The notes below the pieces were generated by a model that was given only the letters and a program-made list of their open reading frames with translations, had not been told where the DNA came from and searched no databases. The translations under genes were made by a program, and so were the position numbers. A stretch of DNA of 64,000 nt from Fragilariopsis cylindrus CCMP1102. Taxonomy: Eukaryota; Bacillariophyta; Bacillariophyceae; Bacillariales; Bacillariaceae. The stretch spans positions 62,001 through 126,000 of the forward strand of contig FMBT01000339.1 in assembly GCA_900095095.1 (NCBI GenBank). Direction: 5' to 3'. This document shows positions 47,793 through 61,212 of this stretch, piece after piece (position 1 is the stretch's first letter; every line of letters begins with the position of its first letter).

Positions 47793-48832
47793 CTATTTCT
47801 TGTTTATTCTCATCCTGACCCTGATCATATGGTTTTCAATGGATGATACTGCTGAGAATAGACCATTCGATTTGATATATGAGAGCATAATAGACTCTAA
47901 AAGACACGCAGTATTCACTACCAAAAGCTGATGTTTTACTGGAACGTATATAAAGTTGACAAGGTCTATGGGGGTCCAAAGGCCCAACTCAAGGATCAAA
48001 GTTTGCCAATAATCTCTTCGCAATTGTTTTTTGATTTCCATGATGGATTCACCTCCTAATAGAGCCACAACCGCAAAGAAAGCAAACAATGCAATCGGAT
48101 GGAGAAATATTATTTCCAACCCAAGTTTTACAATGATGAAAAATTTCGTCCCTTCTGTGGCGAATTTCAGTGCTTGTTTGTCTAGAAAGTGATACCAATA
48201 GTGTCCAGCTACACCCCATATTGCTCCCGCGTAGAATGTTTGATCGCAGTCCGTTTCAGATCGATCCGCGGCGGTGTCTCTTCCAGTATATTGCTACTAC
48301 TACAAGTTTTTGCAACAGTTTGATTCGATCCCTTATCCTTCTTGTCCGACGACGACGACGACGACGACGGCGCCATTCCACCACCCGCCATTAGCATTTT
48401 CGTATCTTTTTCCTTTTCGCGATGCTCAAGTTTTTGTGCTAGGATATCACCCAAAAACCAAAGACTAGCAGACGTCAACAAATCTGTCTTTAACGGATGA
48501 TTTGCGAGGATACTATTATATGATTTTAATAATGCGGACATTTTTATATATTCAATCAATCGAATAATGATTTCCTTTTTTTTAGCTGGTTGCTGGTGAC
48601 TGTTGCTGTTCTGTCTAACAATAAAGTTACGAACGAAACGAAAGGGCGTACTTGTACGTGTAGGTGAGTATTGATGATTCAATGCCTCGAGACGTAGTTG
48701 TTTTGTTCTTGATGATACTAACGAATAGGGATATCGGTAGGACGGGGCGGGAATTGATGAGAATATGAATGATGATGATGACAGCGGTAGACAGGCAATA
48801 GTAATATATGCGAGTACTAGTGGTCTCCTCAT
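47793..48832 (-). CDS. Mpv17/PMP22-family membrane protein
   Basis: The start at 48832 gives a hydrophobic leader (MRRPLVLAYITIACLPLSSS). The family core follows: YNSILANHPLKTDLLTSASLW with GDILAQK; IDLKRTA; YAGAIWGVAGHYWYHFLDK; hydrophobic helices; then LWTPIDLVNFIYVPVKHQLLVVN, equivalent to the W-P-x-x-Q-x-x-NF-x-x-VP signature. The usual WP appears as WT, which is a variant. A Ser/Lys-rich insert of about 40 residues (KEKDTKMLMAGGG..., with a Ser run) lies between GDILAQK and the second helix. One base seems to be missing near 48244, after KRTA. Members sit in mitochondrial, peroxisomal or plastid membranes; the leader here suggests secretory or plastid routing, which is uncertain. Confidence 0.82.
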
Positions 48833-49250
48833 TCGAATGGGTTTGCGTTGCTATCGATGATGGTTGAATCAAAACTAATAAGTAATCTTAAATATCTTAA
48901 ATCTAAAATCTCACGAGAAGTCAAAATCAAAAATCAGCATCTTCAGAAAATCTACCATCCACGATCCAGAAATCAAAAAGTTTCGTGAATGGAATCGGCA
49001 ATTCTTCCCGGCTTATGACGTAGTATGCGGTACTGTATATGACGTCATAGTCTTGAGATCTTCTTGTTTGATGATGATGTTTTTTGAAGTCAACAATGAC
49101 AACGACACAATAATGACTACTAACGTTAGTATCAATCAAAAACAGAGTCCACAAACCTGTCCATAATCCTTACTACTTGTACTACACAATAAAAGTTTCC
49201 CCCCTTCTTGCTTCATTCCAAGGAGTTTATCTTTCAACTTTATTGATACC

Positions 49251-50488
49251 ATGTTAATCGACGATAATCCGCTCATTGCTGTGATTGTATCTATCGTGGC
49301 TCTTGTATTGGGTTCCATTTACTTACTATTATCGAAAAAGAAAACAGTTTTGCCATTGATCGAATTCAAACCATTTCCACTGATTCGTAAAAAAGTTTTA
49401 TCACATGATACAGCTTGTTTTACATTTGGGTTGCCAACACCCGAACACATCCTTGGATTGCCAACAGGTCAACACATCTCCCTCAGATACTTCGAAACGG
49501 ATAAGGACTCTGGCGACAAGAGACAAGTGATGAGATCGTACACACCCGTGAGTGATAACAGTACCCTTGGAGAAGTTTCTTTGGTGATTAAAATATACAA
49601 GGCTGGCGTACATCCAAAATTTCCAGATGGTGGTAAATTGAGTCAACATTTAGATTCATTAAAGATTGGTGATACCATCGATATTAAAGGACCAAAAGGG
49701 CACATGGAATATCTTGGTAATGGTGGAAATTTTTGGATGAAACCCATCGGCAGACCAAAAACAACCAAGCAATGCAAACAATTTATTATGATTGCTGGTA
49801 AGTCTTTTTATCTATTTATTTCGATACTATTATGGGTTGTTGTTTCGTTGCTTGTGAGGACGTTACTACTTGATTGATTGATTGATTGACTCAATCACTC
49901 ACTCACTCATATCTGTGTTTTTTTCTTCTTCTTCTTCACATTCGAAACAAAAACAAACAAAAAAGGTGGGACGGGTATTACGCCTATGTTACAAGTTTTG
50001 AATTATATGTTTCGCAATCCAGGAAATGATAATGTTAAGGTCAATTTATTGTATGCCAATCAAAGTGAGTGTTGTGAAAGAAACGAAAATGAAAAACGAG
50101 CTTTTAAAAATCTATTTATCTATTTTTATGATAGCACTTTAATCAACAAACTGCTTCCACTAACACTATTGTCCGATTACGTTCTTTTCTTTTCTACTCC
50201 ATCTTAGCCGAGGACGATATTTTAGTTCGTGAGGAACTAGAAGCGTTATTGAAAGATTTTCCAGACCAATTCAATCTACATTATACTGTAGATAAACCAC
50301 CTGCAGATGGATGGAAACATTCCACGGGATTTATCAGCAAAGATATGATTCAAGAGTTTTGTTTGTTCAGCGGATCATCGAAAGATACTCAAGTTTTTAT
50401 GTGTGGACCACCTCCTATGATCAAATTTGCATGCTTGCCTAATCTGAAAGAATTAGGATTTACAGATAAGGACTGGTTTTCCTTTTAA
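49251..50488 (+). CDS. CYB5R: NADH-cytochrome b5 reductase
   Basis: Three exons (49251-49797, 49966-50064, 50208-50488) join in frame to 308 residues, the standard length. The N-terminal anchor PLIAVIVSIVALVLGSIYLLL precedes the FAD domain with MRSYTPVSD (R-x-Y-T-P motif), a GxxS-like region and KGPKGHMEYLG. The NAD domain has IAGGTGITPMLQV and the CGPPPM motif near the C-terminus. The enzyme passes electrons from NADH to cytochrome b5 at the ER or outer mitochondrial membrane, for example for fatty-acid desaturases and elongation. It is divergent from the Mpv17 gene with a 418-bp shared upstream region. The frame is intact. Confidence 0.94.
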
Positions 50489-50798
50489 TTTTATCTTGAA
50501 AATAGAAGAAGATTTAAATTTCTTTATCTAAAATATGTTTTATTTTATATGATATTATAAGTCTATCTCTATTATTTATACAATCTAAAAGCATGAAATT
50601 TAGATAATTTCGTGAATTCCAGTAGTCTCGATGTAGTCTAGATGTCGAGCGTGCTATAAGATCTATTCTACGACGTGACAATGAAGACGATTTTGCTAAT
50701 AGCGGGTATCGTTTGTGGCCAATGGAAGTAGAAAATAGCAGTGGAAGTTTCATACCAGAATTAGCTAGTTTTCGAAATCAGTGTACATGTGTAATGTC

Positions 50799-53700
50799 TC
50801 ATTCGCCGTGCTCTACAATTGATATCATTCCATTATCACTACCAATAAATAAAAACTGAGGAAGGGGGTTAAGATTCGCTGGAGTAAAACTTACACAACG
50901 AATAGGGCCTGCCCAAAAAAAGTAAAACAAAAGTATAACAAAATATAAAAGTAAGCATAAGAGAGGTGAGCATGTTTTCTATAAAATAAAGGCGAAATAA
51001 AAATGCAATATACCGTACACTGGCACGTACCATGTTTTGAAAGATTCAATCCTGACAGTATCTTCAATGTTGCTAGATTCCGTATGTAAACATGCCCGTT
51101 TTCACCCCCGGTGACGACAACTTCTCCGGTAATCTTCATGTCGTGGATTTGTTCTTCGGCGTCAACGGAACACAAACAAGTACCATTTACTGTATAGGTA
51201 TATAGTCGACGGTCGCCTATTTGAATTACCATCCGTCCGTGCTCTTCTAAGACTATTTTTGTAACCGGTACGTCGTGATTCGCTGAAGGACTGAATGATC
51301 GAACGAATTCACCAGTTCTAAGAGTGTGAATACAAATTTTTCCTCTGATTGAGCCAGAAATCGTAACGCCAAGTTCAGAGGACATTACAACACAAGAAAT
51401 GGCAGACTCGTGGCCGAGAAGAATGTGACAGGGAGCTAGAATCTGATCTTCTCTAGAATAATTTCCCAGTACAGTCTGCGTATAACCATCGGAAATTGCC
51501 ATTGCCATTTCTTGAAAGTCTACTACCCACACTCGACAGGTGCAATCCTCCCCTCCAGTAACTAACAAACCACCATCTGCACCATAGCAAGACATCGAAT
51601 CGGTCCACGGTGCCCTCCACCGTCACTGCTCTCAAGCTTCCACCCGTCAGTGGAATGCACTTTTATCGTGTTGTCCCAATATCCACAACTGACGAGGAGA
51701 GGGCCGTATCGGTATACAGGGCATCTTTTGCTGAAGCTAAGCGAGAATGTACACAGTATTCCGTCTTCTAAGTTGCTCTTTCTCGTAGCCACCAATTGTC
51801 ACAGCAAATGAATAATTACCAACGGCGAATTGACTCGTACGTTCTCCTACGGTTTGGGGAACAGCAGATCCGCGTTTCATCACAGAACGAGAATAACTCA
51901 TGTCGCGGCTTGGTAGCGACTGAAGTTTATCCGGCTGAAGACGATTGGTAGCACTTTTGGGAGACCATCTGAAAAACCCAACCTTGAGATCAGAATAGAC
52001 GACAATCAGAGCATCCGCTTTTATATGAATGCACGCTACAGCACCACCGCCATGACCAATTTTACGTCCAAATTGCTGGGAAGGTGTGTGACAACGAAGT
52101 CTCACTGGTGTTGCAATCTAAAAAATTCAATTGACGAACATAAAGACTTTGATGAGTATTTGCCCAGTAAACACACAGCGAAAGCTCCAATTAACTACAA
52201 GTACATTGCACTTACATTAAAGATTAGGGGTCTCCACGAAATTTCTAATCCGTATCGAGATGGATGAGGATTCTTCAAAATTAATTGGCTGGGCGTCTGA
52301 CCAAAGTTCTGGATTTGAGACTCTGCTGCCTTGCGGTCGATATCATCGTTGATTTATCAAGATCAACAGATCCTTCGTATGAAAGATGATGGAAGACTGT
52401 TTATTTTTTGATTAATATAAGCGATTGTAATACAACATTTTACGTTGTGAGAAATCAGGCGATAACAAAAAATTCAAACCTGTGAGGACCCTCAAATCAG
52501 AGTCGGACAAAAAAAAAATAGCGAATATCGATAAATACTCACTGTTCCATGCTTTCTCGGCTTCAAGCCCTCTCTGCTTATATCCAAACACTAGGTCTAT
52601 CCAGTTCTGAAGGTTGCATGACACTATTCAGACTCAAGTGCAAGCCTATGTATCCTAACAAATTCATGTGCCGATCCTTTTGCCCAAGGTGGAAGATCGA
52701 CATCGTTGACGGATTTCCCTTTTGCGTTTTGCCGAAGGGAAAGTTATTTAAATTCAGCAACATTTCTGGCATAGTAAAAAATTCTGGGATCAATTCTTTA
52801 ACATCGCTCGACGATGTGTTGCAGCTTTTCCAACTCTCTTTTAGGTCAAAGAAAAGTCTGTCAGGACAGTCGAATTTTCCTGACTGTAAGTCAATGGCCA
52901 TACTTGTGAACGGTTCTTGGCGGATAAGGAAGTGCAATATCAATCCTGGGGAGAGTAATGACTGCCATACAAAAACTTTCCTCTGGAGGGAACCCAAAAC
53001 TTTCAAGTTCCTGATATCTTTCAAGGAGCATGGCCAACCGAGAAGGATTCAAAGCTCCCACAGGTTTGGAGAGATCGCGGTATGATCTGCTATCGGACAG
53101 ATCGACTTTCTCACTTTGATAATCAGCAAGTATCCACGGAAAAACTGGATACTGTGAGATATCATTAAACGTTCTCCCTGCCATTCTATTTAGTGCCATC
53201 AAATAATCAAAATTTGATATTTTCCTCTTGATCCATTGTTCGGTAACTTTTGACTTCTTGAAGACCACGCGAGGATTCAACGATTTTGGCGAGAATATCA
53301 TAGGGATTTTGCAACTATTCCTTATTTAGCATAAAATCTATTCCTCTCCTTCTGTCCACTTAGAAAATTCAGAAAATCTCATGACCATCCGCAAAGAATA
53401 GCTCTAAAGCTTGAGTCCTTAACATATATCGTCGTGCGCCAACGTCGGTCAGTCTACTCAAGAGCCAACGTCGGTCATTCTTTTGGAATGGACATGGCTC
53501 CTTAGTTATCACGTTGATACCGTCGTCGACCTGATGAAAGTAAAGGCCTTCCGTGGTTAATAGCAGATGTCCGTCAAACGTATAACGTAGCGTTACGACC
53601 ATTACTTTTTCAAACCTTGCAACAATTGATTCTCCGTCGTGCCAGATAAAAGCTCTCGCCCAATTATCTCCATCGGTATCAAATCCTTCAGATATAGATT

Positions 53701-56700
53701 CTTCTGCTGTCATCTCTGTCATTAATAACTGAATTTCTGGTAGATCTTCAGAATGCGATGGTTCTACAACTCTCTGAATTGAAGCAAGCTCGGAGTCTTC
53801 TTTTGTCTTTAACATTGCTTTCGGGTCATCCTCGTTCTCGTCTTCTAAGGTCAGACTTTCGTCATATGGTACGATTGCCTCAGAATTGCGCTTCATAAGA
53901 TCTGAAAGCTCATTTTGTAGCATACGCTCTTTTTTATGTCTTTCTTCTCGTTCTCGATCTAGTCCCAACATGAGCTCATAGCTAGCAGAGTCATGAGAGT
54001 CGAATTTTGGTTTGGAACGAGCACGACGCGTCTTCCTTTCTGATCATTGTATATTGGGAGCTTCCAATGCAATGGTGAATACCATGCGTCACCAACCTTT
54101 TTACCTATAGCTTTCCAGCGTCTCTCTGCAGCAGCGGTAAGTGCAGGAATATTTGGTAATGATCTGCCCTCATTTTTACATCTGCTTGATAATTTCTTCA
54201 GGATGGTATCACCTTCAAATTCAAGATCGCGAACTGCGCCAGTTTCCGCCCATCTTCGCTGCTTCTCCAAGTATTCTTTGATGATAGAAAGAAATGAACA
54301 AAAGGATGAGGTCAAAACAAAATCAATCTCGTCCACTAAAAACTAAAACTGACTCCTCAATAAAACGTACCTTCAAACGATCCATTAAGAGATTTCTGAA
54401 AAGAATTTTCAATTTCAGATGCATCTCTGCGTAATTCTTGGGTAAACGAATATTCATCAGCAAGCATGTCAAACCCCCTCTCTTCAACTAGTGAAATAGT
54501 ATCATTAACCCTAGAGAGACTCATCTCGAATTTTCCCACAAAATCACTAGCAAGTAACGCTCGCACAACTACTTCCTTGTGAGATTGTACTTTTGAGCCA
54601 CTTTCGCCATCTGTAATAATTGGAGACTCCATACAAGATTGAAAGGCGTTCATTGCTTCGCGAGTTAATGCATTCCGAACTAATGCATTCCGCCTTCCAT
54701 GGATGGTCATCAAAATTTCTCGTAGCTCAATCGTTACTCGAAATAGACGACGATAACACTTCTTTTGTGCTTCCTTAGTAGTAAAAAGTGCGATAGTACT
54801 ACTGGGATTTGACTCGATTTCATGTAAGAGTTTGTTACACTTTTGCAGCGCGAAGTGGGATCGAACGAAACTTGAAAGCAATAGCCGATCAAAAGGGAGG
54901 GCAATCTTGTTGAAGGTCATGGAGTATCTCTCCATTGCTTCAGACTCTCGCACTAGCTCTAAACTGTAGTGCGCAAAACATCGCAGGCGACCGCAGCATT
55001 GTAACATTTTGACACTGCAAGGCTCGAGTCGATTGAGTAGTAACAATGAAACTCGCATCAGTGAAACAAGGAATGGCCCTTGTGCAGTTCCTATTTGGGT
55101 CTCTGTTCCTCTGACTAAAGCAAGACCATGAAGTTGGGATGTTGTCGATAAATCTAAGGAAGAATCTTCAGGGAAGATAAAAACATCGAGCAAAGACAAC
55201 ATTTGCGCAGCAATGTGCACACAAATTCTTTGAACAAAATTTTCATGCACGCAGGTTGTAAATTTGCTGCCTTTTGCATCTACTTCTCCTTCCGACTGGA
55301 GATTATCTTGGCATAAATTTTCATCATTTCTTCAAACTGAAAAGATCCAATTCCACCTTCAGACAAAAGAATCCCTAAGACGCCACCGGTCACACTATCC
55401 TTCTTTGAATTGACGTGATATTCTGAACTCGATCCTAAGCTTGTCACAAAGGCTGTAGTTGATACAACTAGGTACTTAAGGAATCTCCAACATGTGGCCG
55501 CAGCTGAAAGATTCATTCCTCTGGCACCATTCGAAAGAATGGCATCCGTTACTATCTTTGCCGTGTATTTCAACACAACGCTTGGCGCACCCTCACCCTC
55601 CTCTGTATCCATTTTCTTTGGTCGTTGTTTCTGGTCTAATGACGTCACTCCATTTTCAAAAAGATTGGCAAATATATGGCTTAAAATCAAGGCAAAGACC
55701 TCGGATCCATTTATAAATACTCGTTGTAAGGCCGCCGTCTCTTCCAGCGCCACGATAGACTAGAAAGATTTAAAAAATTAGTAAAGAATAATGTATAGGT
55801 ATTGAAGGAATATTGGGTTTCATATTTTCGTTCACGTACCTTTTCACTATCATTTCGAATAATATGACCAAGCAAAATTGAGTAAAGCTCTAAGGATAGC
55901 TCAAATCCTTCATTCGAACCGTTCACAGTGTAAGCTTGACAAGAATCTCTTTCTTGCTGTGAATCAGTCTTTTCTGTTTCGATGTTTTGGGATGACAATG
56001 TACTTGCTAGATTTTCGGTAATCTCTGACACAAATTGAAATAAGCACGGCTGCCAATCTGGGCAGGAAGCAATCGTAGAAGTCGCGCCATTGCTCGTTCT
56101 GGATAAGTCAACAAGACTTCTAAGCCACCGACTAGAGTATTCAGACGGCAAAAAGCGCAAAACCCGTAGAATAGTATTCATAGAAAGAGTATCCCGAATA
56201 CGTACATTCTCATCCACAATGCTACTTTCAGCCATCGTAGATTTTGCTCGGTTGAATTCAATTTTCGTGGCAAACGGTATGGATTTGTCGGTAGTTATCA
56301 AATGACTTATCAACAAATCTTGTGAGGGTGGAACGGCATCTTTTCTTTCAAATACCAAACTCACCAATGCTGCTTGCGTGTACGCTCCCATTCTATACCG
56401 GTGGGATTTTATAAGGTGCCATAATAACTTGTAGATAACACTTGGGGTTAATTTTGAGCTTGTATTTGTTTCTCCACTTTTGTCGTTAGCTTTCAGAAAG
56501 CCTTGGCTAGCATTGGATATCAAAGAAATTGTATTCTCTTGTATATTTCCTGATCCGCCTATCATTTTCTTGCGCCTATCTAGCGGTAGTAAATTTTCTA
56601 GCGAAAATGAAAGCGGAAGATCTGGACCATGTGCAGAGGCACGCACGTAAGCACCAACGCATTTGATGCCTATCGAACGAATCAAATCGCAGTAGGAATT

Positions 56701-59700
56701 CACAAATGCGGATAATAGCCAGGCAACTCCGCCATCAATACCACCGCATATTCTGGCAACGTTCTCTATCATGCGCGGAGGACTGGCTTCCATCAAATGT
56801 AGAAAAATAGTGCTTGCTTTTTGCGTAAATAAATATACCTCTTCGCGGTGTAACGACCGTCCGTTTTGGTTTCCCTCTGATATTTCTTTTGCAGTTTCGT
56901 TCCATTCGTACTCTGTAATCAAACATATTAGAAAGAAAAAGCACCTATGAGAACAGTGTGGTCTATCTTATAGTATAAAAGAAAGAGACATGAAACGTAC
57001 CAAGGTAGTTTGAGAGAAGGCGCATAAAAGCTGACATATCATCCATACTTGAGCCTATCAAAAAGATATGGAAAATCCATGCAAGGAGAGTATCAATAAG
57101 GTATTGCCGCTCTTGACTTGTCAGCCTTGTAGGAAGATCCAATTCGATAGGGTCTCGTTTGAAGAAATCTTTAGACTTCTGCTCGTTATCAATATTCTAC
57201 AACGTTAAAGGCGAGTGGATTAATGAAAATATGAGACAATAAAATATACTTACAATTATATCACTATATACGACCGATAGGTAGACTTACCTTCGTCTCA
57301 ATAATATCTCTCATGAACCATATCATATCTTTTGCTCCTACACAGCTACGAACTTTGGTGGGATTATTTTGTACAATACTGCTGAGTATCGGCAGCAGAG
57401 ATGAATATAGGGATACGCCAGCTTCCTGAGTTAGTCCTTCAAACCACAACGGTATATTGAATAATAGTCTTGAGAAAACTTTTCTTTCCAAAGCAACATA
57501 GTGGCTACAAGAGGACTGCAAGTCCAAAAGGATTTGGACAAGAGTTTCGAAAGACTCGGGAATGTAAAAAGAGACTGACCGTTGGACTGGCTTTATTTTG
57601 AAAGAGAAGATGTTCAACAATATCGATCCCTCCGCATCTCAGAAGCTCTCGTGCGTTTTGGTTATTTCCGCGGACAAAACAAGAAAGGATGTTGAGCAGA
57701 TCTGGGACTAGGGAGTACGTCATTACTGTGTCAATATTTTTTGTTCCATTTATTTCGAGACGCCTTTCACCGAGCATAGACCATAAAATTGTGAACAAGC
57801 TCTGGATACCGCCGATACTACCGATAACTTGCTGAGAACCCTCAATACATACGGCTTGAACGCATTGATCATTAAGTAAAACATGAGCTCCAGAGTGTAG
57901 CTCCATAAGGAAATTATTTTCTCTCCGACGAGGATTCCATGTAATGTAAAGTCGCGAAATGAATGAAGATTTCGACAGTGGGTTGCTTCCTCCGTCTATT
58001 ACTTCTTTATCCTCCCCTAGATCAGCTACATCGCGTGTCACATTGTTGTCCCTATTTACTACGCATTGACCAACAGCTAGATGCTCCAAGTCGTCCCATT
58101 GAATATTTCTGCCAGGTACTCTTGATGATTCGACTTCATTTCACTCCGTGTGTGTCCTGTTTTTCCGACACTCTTCGTCTCTGAAGTCATTTCAAAGATA
58201 GCTTTGAATGTCGCGTCAGAGATGTTGTCGTGAAAAATATAAATAGAGCCTACTTGACCATCAAAGTTTTCTCCGAATGTTAATGAAAGGGTCTTCTTAA
58301 TCGACGAATCGTACCGAATTTGTGGAAATTTCATAGCTTCAGTTAACATTTTTTTCCGTCAATTAGGACTGTCAGTTGCTCTCTCGATGACAGTGAAAAT
58401 ACGCCTTTGAGTCGAGATCGTGTATGTCGAACAGCAACATGATACCATACTCGTGCGTGCAATGGACAATTATTGACCTTTATGCATGTTTGAACTCTGT
58501 GATTCTCAATCACTTTAATAGCGAGTACAGCAGCCGAATTACACTGCTTCGTTTTTTTGGGCAAGGGAATAGTATGAATTTCGAAACCACTCCCACTTTC
58601 ATTCAGAGCTTGAAGTAATACGCAATTATTCGATTCTTCCGACGAAAAATCCTCGGCACGGAAATTGAAGGCCGTTCCAAAATCATTGCGGAATGGCCAT
58701 GATGTTTGATCAAGATTTATAGTTCTTTTTATCCCAGGACCCGAAATAAATGAGAAAAAATTCATAGGGTTGGTCCTTCCCAATACAAGGAAAGATGATC
58801 TAGAAGCAGTTGAGGAGGCTGAAACAGAAAGTGCTCTTACCATCGCTAGTCTCACCTTCAAGGACACTGTAACGTCGCAAGCTAATGAAATCATTTGTCG
58901 GAGCTCATCAACAGCTACACCTCCTGCACAAAGTATTCCTGTCAGTCGCGTTATTGGTGAAAGTAAATATTCGTACTTATGATGATGTTGTTGTTTCTGA
59001 TGATGTTGATTGCAACAAAGTATCGATTTTAATGTAAGAAGCATGGATTGGACTGAATTCTTCCATACCATTCGAAGCCGAACGATAGAGTACATCAAGT
59101 TTGCATTAGTGGTAGCATCGTCGGTTGTGCCAACGAATATTTTTTCTGATGATCCTCGTCTAGGTAATTTTTTTCTTCTTTTTTGGTTTGAAACTGATGA
59201 TGGCAAAAATGCCTCCTCCTTCCACGGACTAGAGGCAAGAATAACGTAATTATACTGAAAGTCTGTATATCCTTCAAGCAAACGAAGAAAATACGGAATA
59301 TACTCGAGGCAAAAATTTGTGGCAACTTTTGCAAATAAGAAGGAGTCGTCAGTAACTTGATTAAAACTGTGGAAGGTCTTTGGATGACAACTCCCATCGG
59401 TAATACCACATCTGTTAGTAAATCATTATCGTCATCGTCGTCGCCATTGTTGTGTTGATTTCGTCTACGTTTCTCCGACTCAACAACTTCTTTGACAGAA
59501 TTAATTTCCAGAGGTGGACGACAAAAGTCACCAAATAATGCATGTAGGAGATGGATATCTTGTTCGTCCTTCTCATACTTGGAAATTTCGGTATGTTCAT
59601 GGTTAGTTCTGTTGTTCCGAATGCTGATTGTATCCATTCCACATTCTGCTAGAAGCTCCGATAATTCGAAAGTGCATAATTTGTCGTCAGGGGGTTGGGG

Positions 59701-60645
59701 CTGTACATTTTTGTCAGCGCTATCGCTATCGCCATCGCCTTCATGTTTACCCTCTCCATTGTAATTTTCCTCTTCTTGCCGTCGTTGCTCATATAAGTTT
59801 TCCGTATCATTATCCTCTTTCTCTGTGGGAGCGAGAGTGCGCATATTACGAATAGACGACATGTTGGTATGGAAAATTCTAAGGAAGAATTGCCTTCTAG
59901 TATTTCGTCTTCTCCATTATCATCGGCAGTACATTTATCTCCGCTGTTATTGTCAACAGCGCAGTTATTGCTAGTACCATCAATATTGTTACTGTTACTG
60001 TCATCATCAGCTCCGCCAACTAATACATCGACATTAATAATCCCCAGTGACGACATCCTACGCTTAGCCATCATTCCCATTCTTCCGCTTGGTTTTAGTT
60101 GCAACCGACGACACTGATCATTATCATCATTATCATCAAGCGACGAGCGTCGAGGCTCAGCCTCTATGCTCGATTCTTCCATGTACAAATTGACAAACTC
60201 CGCCCAGACAATTCCTGCGACGTGTCCCGTTACATGTCCAACCGTCGCGGAATTCATATCACTTTCTTGTCCTAGCTGACCTCCTTGTTGTAATAGCATT
60301 GTATCTTCTTCTTCTTCGTCGTCGTCGTCGAAATCGTCAGTAGATTTCGAAAGGTCACTATCAGAACGCTTCATAGCAATGGCATCTCGTATAGCTGCTG
60401 CGGATCCGAGACGAATGCATCTAGCAACGTCGCTGTCGTCATCGTCGACTGCTAATACTCCTGTTACCCCTGTCTCTTCTTCTTTTCTTCTTCTACTTCT
60501 TCTTCTTCTTCCGCTACTGAAAATCAGTAATGGCAGCGGTAGCGCTATCGATACTGGCATCGACATCGACATCGACATTATTGGAGGTAGTCGCGGTTGA
60601 CTCGTTATTGCTAGTTATCGATAGTTGTTCCATTGTGCCCTCCAT
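50799..60645 (-). CDS. Giant BEACH-domain protein (neurobeachin/LRBA/LYST-like) with ConA-like, PH-BEACH and WD40 modules
   Basis: Exons on the minus strand spread over 9.8 kb. The likely start at 60645 ([16 protein letters not shown]) opens an acidic, Ser/Asp-rich head. A ConA-like lectin module follows (about 59281-58080; [27 protein letters not shown]), then a helical repeat region with an NBEA-type block (58050-57264; [20 protein letters not shown]). Further helical segments run to about 54360. The PH-BEACH part includes [17 protein letters not shown] (about 53440). The BEACH domain starts [17 protein letters not shown]-like and holds [12 protein letters not shown] and [12 protein letters not shown]. 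It continues through [18 protein letters not shown] and [13 protein letters not shown] to [14 protein letters not shown]40 repeats finish at 50799. Such proteins organise vesicle and membrane traffic. Exact intron joins are not resolved, and several frame steps look like base errors. Confidence 0.88.
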
Positions 60646-61212
60646 CGTCCTCCATTTTCGACCCTACGCAATGACCAAAATTTCTTCCTCGTCCAAAGAT
60701 CGATCGATAGAAATGTAAGGGGGGGGGGGTCAGGGAGTAGATTGTTAACTTCTTATCTAGTAGTGATAACAGAAGTATGATAGAAAACTTCACTTCATTC
60801 ACTTGATGATAATAACGTATCTTCATTATTCATTATTCAGCATTTGTACCAGGTAGTAGCATGATCTTGATTTTTTTCATGTCAAAGAATGGCTTTATTG
60901 TTTGACTCGAGTGAGTCGAGTCGAGTCTCGTTTTATTTTTCGATTTTATGTACAGTACAGTACTGTACGTGATTAAATCAATCCCATGGTCTGACGCATT
61001 GTGACTGACATACAGTACCTTTTTTAAACTTTTCTGTTGGTTTCCTGTTCATTTTTTTGGATCTTCTAGTCTTCTGACATCAAATTTCCATTATTGACAG
61101 TCGAACAGTCCTCGTCAACATCGTGCGTAGTGAGGATGAGGATAAAAACAGTTACTTGTACTCGTATAAACCTTGAAGTAAGCATAACTTACAAAAGTTA
61201 GACAACATTAAA
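60646..61212. other. Divergent promoter region between BEACH gene and AKR-like gene
   Basis: It contains a G-run at about 60719-60728, a gactcgag-rich direct repeat near 60904-60925 and a gtacag palindrome cluster near 60951-60968. No gene is supported. Confidence 0.5.
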
